Positions 36,088-47,075 of a stretch of 64,000 nucleotides of DNA are shown one piece after another. Position numbers and translations under genes: made by a program. The stretch's first letter is position 1; each line of letters starts with the position of its first letter. The stretch lies in assembly GCA_000750105.3 (NCBI GenBank), contig JPHH03000048.1, positions 124,001 through 188,000 of the forward strand. Direction: 5' to 3'. This DNA is from Tolypocladium sp. Sup5 PDA-1. Its lineage: Eukaryota; Ascomycota; Sordariomycetes; Hypocreales; Ophiocordycipitaceae. The notes under the pieces were generated by a model, which saw only the letters and a program-made list of their open reading frames with translations, was not told where the DNA came from and made no database searches.

Positions 36088-39000
36088 TCACCAAGGGGCA
36101 CCCTCCGCATCGGGGTCCCCCCACATCCACTCAGTAAACGCATTATTTTGCTCGGTGGGGAGATTATTCCGCCGGTTCTGCTCCTTGAACTCCTCAAGCG
36201 GCTGGTGATTGAGGGTTCCAAGAGGGTGACCAAAGGCTTGTCGTGAGTCGGAATAACTGTTGCCTCCTTTAGAGATGCCCCAACGGGAGTCGGAGTCGTT
36301 CTGGGGTAAGCTGGCAGCGGCGTTAACGTCGTCAGAATGTTGCCGCTGGTACGATTGGGATTGGGAGAGCGGAGGCGGCGGAGGCATTGCTCCCGACGGC
36401 CCATCGGCTAGTCTCTTGGCCAACTTCTCCTGGCTCTCGACGAGCTTGCGCTGGGCCTCGATGCGGTTCTTTTTGCGGCCCTCTGCGCCCTTTTCTATCC
36501 CCTCCACCTCTTGGCGCTCTCTGATGCGGCTACTCACGGCGCGGGTGTTGTCGAAGCGCTCCATGTAGAGCATCGTTTCCCATTCAAGGGCCTTGCGCTG
36601 GCGCGTCTCCTCGGCCTCAAGCTCTGCCGACGTGAGGGCCCGCGTACGGCTCATAGATGCATCGGCGACGGCGCGGTGCTCCGTCAGGGGACGCTGATGT
36701 GAGCCGGGTATCACTTTCTGCGCCCCCCAGCTGTTGGTCGTTGTTGTCGTCGTTGGAATGGATTGTTCGGCAGAGGAATTAAGAGATCCGGACTGGGGAC
36801 CGAAGGAGGTCCCAGTGCCCATGAACTGAGGCGGGAGGCCGGCTTGGCTGGGGGCGCGCGGACGATTCGGTAGTGCCCTACGCTCTATGCCGCTATGCGA
36901 GTCCTCGAGAGCTCTTGGGTCTTCGAGCTGCCGGTACATGATGCTAGCTCTATCAATTCCAGCTCGCGAGCCGGTCGGGCGGCTCGACCAGGTAATCTCA
37001 CCACCGTTGCTGACCTCAATCGTTGCGCCCTGGAAGCTGACAACGGTATTACCGGGAACCTTCATGTTGATTTCTTCGTTGCCGCTGTACGAGGACTGAG
37101 TGGTGCCGGTCGTGTTGCTCTGTTTGTACTCGCTGTCGTCGTGGCCGTCACTGCTACGCGTAGATCGGCTGCTATGCACACCGCCGCGCCTCGTCGCTTT
37201 CCGCAAGGTCTCGGCCGTCAGCGGCATCTGCGCCCCGCCACTCACTTCGTCCTGGTACTTTTCCGCGGTGCTCAGCTTGCTGTGTGCGAGAGTCACGTCT
37301 CCCGGGGGCAAGGCGCCAGTGTACATGGAGGAGAGTCGGTTGCGACCTGTAGCTGGAACTATCTCATAGTCGGGTTGGTCATACGCCACAGACGCACGCC
37401 TCCCCCGAGGTATAACGGCACGACGTTGATGGTACGACGCATTGGGGGAGATTTGAAATTGCCCACCCTCCTCCTCTTCGCCGTCGTCATCGTCATCGTA
37501 ATAGTAGTCGTTCGGGTCCTCATAACTAGGCTCCTCGAAACCTCTCGACCTCCTGTTTGGACGTATTAGGCGGGAATGATTCTGCCGGGAGGGAGGACGG
37601 TGAGCCGGAGGCCGGAAGGGTGTGGTTGGTGGCAGCGCCGACTGAGGTCGGGTTGGGATGTAGCTTGGTGGCGGCATTCGCATTCGCCTGGCATCCTCGC
37701 CGAGCCTCTTGGACCGCGACGGCCGGCGAAACACTCGTGGAGCCGTTTCATCCGCATATTCATCGTGGCGATATTCAATTACTGACGGTGGCCGCTGGAA
37801 GCCCATGGCAGAGGACGGCCGTGAATCGAAGAGCCACTTCGGATGGCTGTGCGTATCAAAGTTCCCAGCGCCGCCCTGCGCTTCGAGCTGCCTTTGCCTT
37901 TTCAGTCTCTCAAGATCATCGCTTGGGTTGTCCAGATCACTTCTTGAATCCCTCGCAAAGGCGTGTTCGAGCATTGAGTGAATTATTGGGTCATTTTCAG
38001 GGCTCTCGAGTTGTGCATCGTGAGCTTCGGTGAGAAAACCCCATTCAAATCGTCTGCAATCCTTCTGTGGTATGCCATCAAACAATGACTGGTCAACAAA
38101 GCCACGTGATGGGTCTCGGCGCCAAAAAGCCCGATCTTTGTCCTCATCATCACCGATAGGAGGCGGGGCGAAATCAATAGTTGGGCCTTCCACACCCGTT
38201 TGGAGTTGTCCGCCTTTACCAGGAACATGCCGAAGAAGATACTTCCTGAATCCTCCCCATGGTCTGTATGGGCTTTGATAGTCTGGATCTAGGTCAAGAG
38301 CATCCCATGTTAAAATGGCACCGTGGTCCTGAAAGGCCGGCCTTGTGTGCCGCTCGGGGTCGTCTTTAATCGTCGTTCTGCTGGCAGGCTTGGAAGCACC
38401 CGAGGAGCTTTCGTCGCCCCTTGAACTCTCTGATCCTTCGTCTTCATAAGCTGGTAGAGACTTTAGTGCAAGAAGCCGCAAGTGACCAATGATATGCTCT
38501 TCTAGGCTAGTTGTAACCCCGTCGCTGCAGCAGATCGGGCAAAGCTCAAACAAGGGACCAATCGACCGGCCATTTCTCTCGGCCAGCACTCGGAGCTGGG
38601 GTTCCGTGAAAGAGTTTGCGTGGACTTCCCTCATGTGGTTCAAGTACTGCTCCTCCGCGAGGAAAACAAGGGAGCCGTGAGATTTCGAGTTACAGCGCCA
38701 TCGCAAAGTATGCGCGCGCATGTGATTCAGCCAGTCACTGCTATGGTTGTACAGTTCCTTAGGCTTGTCGCATTCGTCAAACAGGCACACGTATGCATTA
38801 AGGTCGTTCGTGACATGGGCCCTAGTAATTAAAGCTGTCAGCATCCACCTATATGTATACGGGCGTGGAAAGTTGGTGCGAGAGTCAGTTGTCACCTACC
38901 TCCATGCCTTTTCGTCGCCCACGGAGAGGCTGGGGAGGGCATAGAGACAGAATGGACATATAACCTCAGGTACTGCCCTATTGCAGCTAACCCAAGCCTC

Positions 39001-40149
39001 ATCCAAGCTCATCTGGTGGCTTCCCTCAATATCGAAGCAAAAAAGTTCCGACATATCATCAGAGTCTTTCCCCTCGGCAACAGCTTGATTTTTGAGATAC
39101 TCTCCCCCCTCGCGTAGCTTTAGTAGTGTTTTGTATCTTTTTCTGATACGACCGTTGGGGGGAGGTGGAAAGACGAGATCTTCATGATTGGCTAGGGCAA
39201 CGCTCTTGGTGGCTGAAGTCATAGATGGTGTCGAAGCCCTCTTGTAAGCTTCGGCGGCTAAAGTCGTGGCGCTGACTGCCACGGACTGCACGATACTCGT
39301 CGCTGGCACAGAGTTCATGGCAGTGGAGATTTCAGCTGCTTCGCTTGGTAATTCCAGAGCAACAGCAACCTGTGGCTGAGATTCGGGGAGCTCGGATATG
39401 GTCTTGGTGGGCTTGATAGGAGAGCTCCCATAACGAACCCTCCTATAAAGAATCCCCTTCCGTCGTAAGACCATTGAAGAAGCGAGGCGCTGTCGAAGAC
39501 TGTCTTTGATGTTGGGAAATCGCCCATAGATGTAGTTGGCAAATACTTCCTCCAATGTTGGTTCTGCATCATTCCCGTCGTCATCTTGTATGCGATATGA
39601 TTTCGCCGCTCTGATATTTTGTGATTCTTTGCTGGCCCTCCGAATAGTGTTTGTTAGCTTGTATAGCAGTCCTATCTCAGCGGCCGCAGCTCGCATAGAT
39701 CGCTCCAGGTTCTTGCTTGTGAGAGTCAGGGCGCCTTCGAGTTTCTCATGCTGGGGGGTACCTATATCTTGCGGGACAGACGAAGCTATTAGCAGTCAGA
39801 ATAGATAGTCTTGAAACGGAATTCCTATCAAGTCAATCGATGGAGAGATGTACATACAATCGTGGATGCTGTCGGCCAGTCCCTCGAGGAGGTCAATGAC
39901 AACATCACGAACCTCGGGTGCCTCTCTGAGGCGGTGATCCATCGAGGCTCGCCCTCGAGCAAACACACCGATGCCAGACGCCCAACTGGAAAACCTTGCG
40001 AGTTGATCCTCGACCGACGAGAACTCTCGCGGATGGAGAGGTGCGGAAAATTGGAGGCATTGCTGAAAGGCGCGGAGACATAACTCAGCGGCGCTCGCTA
40101 TGGTTACCTGCTGTTGCATTGGCCGCAGATCCGGATCGTCGTCAGGCAT
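36088..40149 (-). CDS. AcuF-type C2H2 zinc-finger protein, large
   Basis: Exons 40149-39858, 39785-38900 and 38821-36088 give 1303 residues. The N-terminus (IASAAELCLRAFQQCLQF) and the helical region after it resemble the large ascomycete family often labelled 'oxidoreductase acuF-like C2H2 type zinc-finger domain', common beside NLR and other defence-like genes. Zinc-binding clusters are CPFCLYALPSL (end of exon 2), CLFDECDKPKELYNHSSDWLNHMRAH, then C...H...H in NSKSHGSLVFLAEEQYLNH, and CPICCSD...EEHIIGH. The C-terminal about 750 residues are charged and low complexity (an acidic run near 37450-37500), ending with a coiled-coil-like Glu/Lys/Arg segment (TSAELEAEETRQRKALEWE). No enzyme motif is seen despite the family label. 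It is divergent from the DUF7580-subtilase gene. The start could be an upstream ATG at 40257 in the same frame. Role unknown. Confidence 0.75.
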
Positions 40150-40712
40150 TTTGTAGCCCTTCGAGACAATGAATGTGGTAAGAGGGAAGTCGGCAGTCTG
40201 GACTGTTGCAGTCTTCTCCTCCCCTCTCCTACTGAAGCCGCGGTCAGATGCTTGCATCCGGATCTTGACGGTGTAGTAGGGACAAAGCGCGTAAGAACAT
40301 GAGGGATTGCAGCAGCACTTACCTGAATCAAGAGATCGAACGCTTAGCTATGCATACCGCTTTATTCGCCTCTTATATTATCCCCAAAGGTGTCGTCGGC
40401 TGCCGAATGAAGGATGACGATTTTTCCAAGTTGAGGATCACGTGCTCATGCAGCCTGACGCCTTGTAGTCATCGGCATTGGGTGCTTCCCAGGCCGGGCT
40501 GTCCTCGGATCCCCTCCATGGATGTTTTGAAAGAGACGCTGAGAAGACCTTCAACGCCAGGTGCTCTGGAGCATCCGCTTAGCAAGTCGGCAACAGGCTC
40601 TTCAAGTTCTGAAGTGCCGCGACGCCAGTGCCTGCGCTGTCCCATACTCTACTATCCGTGAGAGTGTTGGCCTCAGAAAAAGGCTTTAAACCGTCGACTG
40701 ATCCGAGCCGAC
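40150..40712. promoter_or_regulatory. Shared promoter region between the AcuF-type and DUF7580-subtilase genes
   Basis: The 563 bp between outward-facing start codons must carry both promoters. No known regulatory site was identified. If the AcuF-type gene starts at 40257, the region shrinks to about 455 bp. Confidence 0.5.
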
Positions 40713-43700
40713 ATGTCTCCCGGCAGTCAGAATGCCGACCTGGTCTTAGCAACGTCCAGCTCAATCCAGCAGATCGCCGTCCTTCTCAAGGGCCACCAGA
40801 CAAGCAGAGAGCTCAAGAACTTCTACTCCCATCTGCGAGCCCATTGTCTCCTCGTTTCAGACCATATCACCCGCATCAAACCTGCCCTGTCCCCAGGCAA
40901 CGAGCTCGTTGTTCGGATTCTGGATCTCTTCGAGTCGCTCATCATTCTTTCGCAGGCAGGTCAGGAGGATGTGACATACGCTTATCTACGACAGGATGTG
41001 CTCAACGAACGCTGGCGCAGCCTGCGGAACCGGAGCCAGGCCGCCAAGCTTGACTTCGCCCGCGAGAGCCTCAACGTCGGGCAGTTTGCGGAGCAGCGGT
41101 TTCGGCAAAAGTTTGATGAGGAGTTCTACGTATGGGAAGAGGATATCATTTCGCAATACCCGGAGGACGGTTCGCAATGGTCCACTGACGATCGCCCGCC
41201 GCCAAGGAGTAGGGCCGAGCCATCGTACACCGTATGGGGTGCGGCCCAGTCGGTCTTCAAGGCTCTCACCCGCTGTACAAAGTGTGAGTGCCATCAAAGT
41301 CACGAGCTGGATGCCAGACTCTGTCTCGGCACATACCGAAAGCCGGATCTCGACAACACGAACGACTTTGACATGTTCCTCTCTTTACCTCAAGCTTTGC
41401 AGGAGGTTCATGTGCATACTGTCAGGGAGAGCATGGTGCGGATCGTCGTGAACGATGAGATGCAGGTCGCCCCTAAAAGGCTGGATTACAAGCCAATGGT
41501 GGTCAAGAGGCTTTGCGAGCAGATCCGAAAGATGCAGAGCAAGACCTCGCAGCGGCTGGAGTTGAAGGTTGAGAGGGGCCGACTTTTGAAGCTGCGATCC
41601 GAGAGAAGTTGTTTTCAGATCGACAGGAAGAAGCCCCCGATATCGCTTCAACAACTCATCAACCAAGGCTCCGGATCTTTGACGGAAAAGACCAAACGCA
41701 TCCTTGCTGTGGTACTGAGCTACGCTGTCCTCCATCTCCATGGCACCCCTTGGCTCCAACCAACGTGGGATTCCTCCAGAATAGTCTTCTTCCAGACATC
41801 GTCCTCTACAATTCCTTTAAGGCCTTTTATTCAGACGGATCTTAGCAGCCAGAAAGTTGACTCCGATAGGGTCCCGACCAAGGAACTGGAGCGGCATTGC
41901 AACACAGATGTGTCTGGCGTTAACGATGTCGACCTAGACGACCTGGATCCGGACGACCTGGATCAATGCGATGTAGATCCTGACGACTTTGAGCATCCGT
42001 TCCCAACTCTAGTCACCCTTGCTGTTCTGCTAATGGAGCTGTACTTTGCAGCCCCGTTTGAAGTGCTAGCGAGGAACCGCGGATTTGACTTGTCAGATGA
42101 TACAGAAGGTCGCAAAAGGTCGCTGGATGTGGCCACGATATTCAACGACTACAAACGCGAGATCCCCCAAAACTCAACATTCTATTACGCTATAGAAATG
42201 TGTCTCGACCCAAGGACTTGGCAGAACGAGATGGGCCAACAATTGGATGACGATATGTTGAGAGTCATGATATATCAAAAAGTCGTCCGGCCACTGGAAG
42301 ACGATCTCTGTGATGCGTTCACCTTCATCACTATCGAAGAGCTCGATAAGATTGCTGAAACGGTGGATGTAGGTGCCTGGGGGCGGACCATACAAAACGC
42401 CCGACCAGATGGTCACTCGAATGGAGTGTCTAGCCCTCCAGTCGAAGAAGCATTGCTTCAACAGTATCGTCAATATCGAGGACCGCAAGTAGTTGCTCAA
42501 CGTCCCTTTGTTGCTTGGAACTGGCATCCCTGCAACTTCCCGGGCCATGTGCCAGACCTAAGCCGGCCGTTAACCCCCAGCTCCGAGTACGAGGCTGCGA
42601 AATACTACGATGAAGAGATGTCATCTGGAGCTCATTCCCATGCAGAGTATGTCCTTGGCCATCGACTCACCCCCCACGGGGCCTTTACTTGTGCAACGCG
42701 AGCCCGTTGTAGCCTTTCGGCGGAGCTCGCGTTCCTCTCACTATTAGCGGCTCGGCTGACTTGAGATTACCAGGGTTGAGAAATACTTGAACTGGAAAGC
42801 CAACTACCAGGCCGTCTACAGGAATTTTATTGACCCGTATCTGCAAGATCCTCCCCAGTCTCCAGTTAAGATTGCCGTACTCGACTCTGGCGTCGACGAG
42901 TCTCACAACGCGCTAGACGCGGGTCAGATAAAGCTCAAGCGCAACTGGACCAGCACTTTCAAAAAGGCGGTTCATGACCGTGATGGGCACGGCACTTTCA
43001 CTGCAAGCCTGATTGTGGACTATGCTCCTGACGCGAAGTTATACGTAGCCAAGATTGCTGAGAGGGAGCCGCGTCCTCCGCGAATAGTTGCAGAGGTATT
43101 TACCGATGCTCAAATATTGCGAAATAGTGGCTGATCTGTATCATAGGCGATGAATATTGCCGTAGACGATTGGGGGGTCGACATTATCTCCATGTCCTTT
43201 GGGTATCCCACGAACCAGATCGATGGCTATGGTGATCTTGAAGAAGCTATTTTGCACGCACATTCGAAGAACGTGCTGGTATTTGCCGCCGCCTCCAACA
43301 GCGGCGCGAATCTGGATCGTGCCTATCCCGCCCGCGACCCGCACGTCATTTGCGTCCACTCGACCGACTCGGATGGCAACCGCTCCAAGTTTAGTCCGAC
43401 GGCACTTACTCATGATCTGAATATCGCCACCATCGGCGAGGCAGTGCAGTCAGCGTGGCCAGTGGGTCTCTGCGACATACAGATGAACCCTGAATGCGTC
43501 CAATGCAAGTCGGGCACCTCGTATGCGACTCCCATTGCCGCGGGAATTGCTGCCTTCTTGCTGCAATACGCAAGGCTCCATCTGGCAGACCAGGCGGACA
43601 TGCTGAAGCGGCAGTCGAGGATGAAGGGCCTGTTTCTGAAGATTGCTCAAAAGACCCAGCAATCGGTAAGCCGGGACGGTTATGATTACATTGCGTTGAG

Positions 43701-43776
43701 CAGGTTTCCGGATAATTTCTTTGGAAAGGATAAGAAGTTTATCGATGAGACAATTCGCGAGCTCTTGAAGCGTTAG
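40713..43776 (+). CDS. DUF7580 - subtilisin-like serine protease fusion
   Basis: Exons 40713-42646, 42774-43095 and 43147-43776 give 961 residues. The N-terminal about 600 residues carry the fungal DUF7580 pattern (helical start; later KTKRILAVVLSYAVLHL then GTPWLQPTW), a domain frequent in ascomycete accessory and defence-like genes. Residues about 675-930 are an S8 subtilase: Asp682 in AVLDSGVD, His717 in DRDGHGTF, oxyanion Asn803 in AAASNSG, Ser877 in SGTSYATP. All four key residues are present, so the protease should be competent. No signal peptide is seen, so it is predicted cytosolic, unlike secreted proteinase K relatives. An acidic Asp-rich linker (VDLDDLDPDDLDQ) lies between the halves. 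Its neighbours are the divergent AcuF-type gene and, 357 bp downstream on the same strand, the gasdermin-like candidate. A sensor-protease role in cell death is inferred from this context. Confidence 0.87.
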
Positions 43777-44133
43777 GAAGCGGAACCGGACTACCACGGT
43801 TTCTGTAGAAACAAATACAAGCTTCACTAGTTATTCTATGTAGTTATTGACTCCCTAACCCTAATAATCCCCTAATAATAAACTCCTATACCGAAGCGGC
43901 AACTACCACTCAGGGCGCCGCTGCGAGTCATGGTGTAAATAGCAAAGCCATAACTAATATGTTGCGAATGGTGCGCCTCTTAAGTTACGGCGTTTCAAAC
44001 GGAACGCCGAGGACGGGAACTGCCGAGGCCGCACTGGTAAGACAAGTGAGGCGTAATGACGACGCCGGGGTGTCGTAAGGCGGGGCTTCGAACTTCGCAT
44101 GACGGATAGCATTCCACCACCGACCGAGTTCCA
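43777..44133. other. Short intergenic between protease and gasdermin-like gene
   Basis: Contains CCCTAACCCTAA-like sequence at 43855-43866 followed by CCCCTAATAATAA. No gene is seen. It is too short for another gene and probably holds the promoter of the downstream gene. Confidence 0.5.
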
Positions 44134-45102
44134 ATGGCAAACAATGTCTTCTACTTCTACTACGCTCCAACGTGGGATTGGCCTCCAGAAGGGCCCATCC
44201 AGCTCGGCAATGTCCTCACATCCATAAAAAAGCCAGACCAGCCTCTGCACAAGGCCCCGCTGCCGACCGCTGACGAGATCTTCTCGTCGGACAAGAACGA
44301 GGTGCATCACTCTAAAGGGAAGCTCCAAGAGGGCAGGTTCTCCATCTTAACCACGTTCTTGAGCCTTCTTGGCTTTGGCGTCGATGTTGGCGCCGATTGG
44401 AAGAACAGGTGCGCACGTCCACCCTCTCTCTCGCCTGCCGAGTCGCGCAGTGTGAGGCAGCATGTAGTTCTGCGGCAGCAGTCGTTGATGCGAGATAGCG
44501 ACCAGGAGGTTTATACCTTCAGGCGGATAGAAACCACGCAGTTCGTCCCGAAAGACCACTACATCCAAAAGTGCATCGAAGCGCCCGCGGTGCAAGCCCA
44601 CCTAGAACGATCCCGCTATCGCAAACCCGTGTACATCATCACGGGCCTCAAGACCGTCTACGGTGCCAAGGCAAAGTCGCATACCTCCCGGGCACACGGC
44701 GGCAGCGCGGCGGTCGCGGTCGACGGCACAGCGTGGAGCGGCGGCGCCGTGCCCGTGGGTGTTGAACCTGGTGTCGACGGGCGGAGGGAGACGACTTGGG
44801 GCATGTCGTGGCAGGATAGCAGCGACTTTGTCTTTGCGTTTCGGGTGCGCAGGGTGTTTGTCAGTCGCAAGACGCAGGCGGTGGATCGGAGTGACGACTA
44901 CACCAAGGGTGCGTTGCTGGATGACAAGATCAAGAAGGTGGGGTGTGGCCTTCCAGGGCTTGTTGTCACGTCTCACAAGGAGTCCAGGGCGGAGGATGAA
45001 GGCTATGAGGAACAAGAGTTGACAGAGGGTGACACGGTCGTGCTTTGCGCGATGCCGAAGGCTGATGACTCTGAAGATGGGGACTGTCAGGATGAGCACT
45101 AA
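44134..45102 (+). CDS. Candidate fungal gasdermin-like pore-forming protein
   Basis: Open frame of 322 residues; a 90-nt in-frame GT-AG intron at 44409-44498 would give 292 and joins DWKN to SDQEVYTF more naturally. The start VFYFYYAP...GPIQLGNVL, a hydrophobic amphipathic stretch TTFLSLLGFGVDVGADW, a central strand KPVYIITGLKTV followed by a Gly/Ala-rich region, then SSDFVFAFRVRRV, fit the alpha/beta N-terminal pore-forming domain of short fungal gasdermins (RCD-1, HET-Q1) as I recall them, but this is a remote resemblance, not a search result. The last about 25 residues are strongly acidic (about ADDSEDGDCQDEH), suitable for a removable inhibitory tail. No signal peptide. The best support is position: directly after a cytosolic subtilase, as in Podospora het-Q1/het-Q2. 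Alternative: an unrelated conserved fungal protein of unknown function. Confidence 0.55.
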   Translation: MANNVFYFYYAPTWDWPPEGPIQLGNVLTSIKKPDQPLHKAPLPTADEIFSSDKNEVHHSKGKLQEGRFSILTTFLSLLGFGVDVGADWKNRCARPPSLSPAESRSVRQHVVLRQQSLMRDSDQEVYTFRRIETTQFVPKDHYIQKCIEAPAVQAHLERSRYRKPVYIITGLKTVYGAKAKSHTSRAHGGSAAVAVDGTAWSGGAVPVGVEPGVDGRRETTWGMSWQDSSDFVFAFRVRRVFVSRKTQAVDRSDDYTKGALLDDKIKKVGCGLPGLVVTSHKESRAEDEGYEEQELTEGDTVVLCAMPKADDSEDGDCQDEH

Positions 45103-45539
45103 AGAGTCATACAGGAGGATTTTGTTTGAAATGAAGTATCATGTTATAGCTAAGGATGGGTTCAGGAAGCAAGACTGCTATTTCGCGCACGATATGCACG
45201 ATCCGGGCGTCAACGATACCCATTTGTTCCGCTTTCACTTCCCAACGCCTCATACAGCCTCGGATCTGCGGGACCAGTGGCTTCAGACAATTTTGCCAGC
45301 GGACACTGAGAGTCTATGGGATAGCCTTGCAGTGCCGAACTGCCAGTTTTGGCGTTTTAGGCAGTATAGCGGCCCACTAAGACCCCGTTGGATTATGCTC
45401 AACGTCCGGGAAGTGACTCATTTGCCGGAGAATGCTACTCGCCAATGTCTCAATGCCTCGGCTGGATGCGGGGAGGTAACTATAATTATCTGCAGGTCAG
45501 AAGCCAGCCTTTTTTCGAAAGCCCCAACTGACCCTCGAG
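45103..45539. other. Intergenic before the MFS gene, with one doubtful open frame
   Basis: A frame from ATG 45092 to 45562 could code 156 residues but overlaps the end of the gasdermin-like gene and the MFS first exon in other frames and has no recognised domain. It is not called as a gene. Confidence 0.4.
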
Positions 45540-47075
45540 ATGTGGACAACGCGATGGAATGAGGGCAATCGGCCACTCCTCGCTCGACAGCGCTCCTCAT
45601 CGATTTTCACCGTAACCACCGTCTCGGTCGCCGTTTTCACAGTATATTGCCTAACCTCATTTCATACTATTGGTTGCACCCTCTGACAGCTAGCCAGGAC
45701 ATCTTCCTATACGCCGTCATCGTTCCCGTACTGCCATTTGCCCTCTCCGACCGAATTGGCGTCCCAAAGGATGATGTGCAGTACTGGGTTTCCGTATCAC
45801 TCGCAGTGTTTGCTGCTGCTGTCCTGTCTTCGTCACGTTCGTCGTCCTCGTCGTCGCTTTTCCCGTTTTCCGTACCAAGAACGGACAGCTGATGGAAATA
45901 TAGCCATCTGGGGCTATATTGCCGACCGGACCCAGAATCGCCGAACCCCCATGCTCTTTGGCCTCGTGCTTCTGCTCGCAACCTCCCTCGTCCTCTGCTT
46001 CAGCATGAATATTGCCATGCTGCTTATTGGCAGAATCTTGCAGGGCATGTCTGCTGCCATGGTATGGAGCGTCGGGCTGGCACTCGTGGTTGACTCAGTT
46101 GACATCCAGCAAGTCGGCGAGGCAATGGGATGGATCGGCTCGGCCACGAGTGTTGGAACTTTAATTGCACCGTTACTGGGAGGTCTCGTCTACTCAAAGG
46201 CGGGATACTATCCGGTGTTTGCAATGTGCTTCGCTCTCATAGCCCTGGATGTAGTGTTACGACTGTGTGTCATCGAGGCCAAAGACGCAAGGAGTTGGGT
46301 CACAGCTGAAGAACGAGAGGACCAACAAGAGTCCCTCATTGACGAAGCAAACAGCATGAACACAGGCGAAAGACACGAAGATCAGCCAGATATGGGGCCA
46401 TCTGCGGAGACCGATGCGCCCGAACAGCCCATGAGCCCATCAACAATGAGCCTGGTGCACATGTTGAGCAAACCCCGTCTACTCGCTGCTCTTCTGGGCA
46501 CAGTTGTCGAATCTAGCATTCAGACGTCCTTCGACAGCACGCTACCCCTATTTGTCTCGTCTACCTTCGGCTGGGACGCAACTGGTGCCGGATTAATATT
46601 CCTTCCGCTCATTCTGCCGACCTTCCTCTGTCCCATTGCGGGAGCTTTAAGCGATCGATACGGCCCGAAATGGCCCGCCACGTTTGGGTTCCTGGCGGCG
46701 GCACCGCTCTTGGTAAGCCTGCGGTTTGTCACCGAGGACACCATCGAGCACCAAGTCTTGCTCTGTGCACTGCTGGCGGGCATCGGACTCTCTATGACTT
46801 TCGTCTTCGGCCCTCTAATGGCGGAGATTACCTGGTCCATCCAGCAAGATAGTGAAGACTTTACTGTGGTGCCCTATGCACTAGCCTATGGACTGCACAC
46901 CATGTCTTTCTCCACGGGCGCAATACTGGGTCCCGTACTGGGCGGTTTGATCCGCGACGACTTCGGGTGGCCGGCGATGGGATTGACGTTAGGGTTGGTC
47001 AATCTGATGGCGGCGCCCATACAGGCTATTTGGACTGGGGGCCCTACGAGATTGTATACAGCTCAAGCAGCGTAG
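45540..47075 (+). CDS. MFS transporter, DHA1 drug:H+ antiporter type
   Basis: Predicted proton-driven exporter of small molecules in the plasma or vacuolar membrane. Exons 45540-45641, 45698-45836 and 45904-47075 give 470 residues. The start ATG 45540 opens a 34-residue exon (MWTTRWNEGNRPL) that splices directly into helix 1 (SVAVFT then DIFLYAVIVPVLPFAL). Motif A-like IWGYIADRTQNRR lies after helix 2, made by the second intron (donor GTTCGT, weak; acceptor AATATAG). Helix 4-5 and antiporter-type motif C (LGGLVYSKAGYYPVF region) follow, then a long acidic central loop (about 195-245) and six more hydrophobic segments with a second motif A-like ALSDRYGPKW. Family members export vesicular amines or xenobiotics; the substrate is unknown. 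It may be incidental to the protease/gasdermin-like neighbours. Confidence 0.9.

Noticed and set aside
45092..45562. 156-codon frame after the gasdermin-like gene
   Set aside because: Overlaps two better-supported genes in other frames; no known domain.
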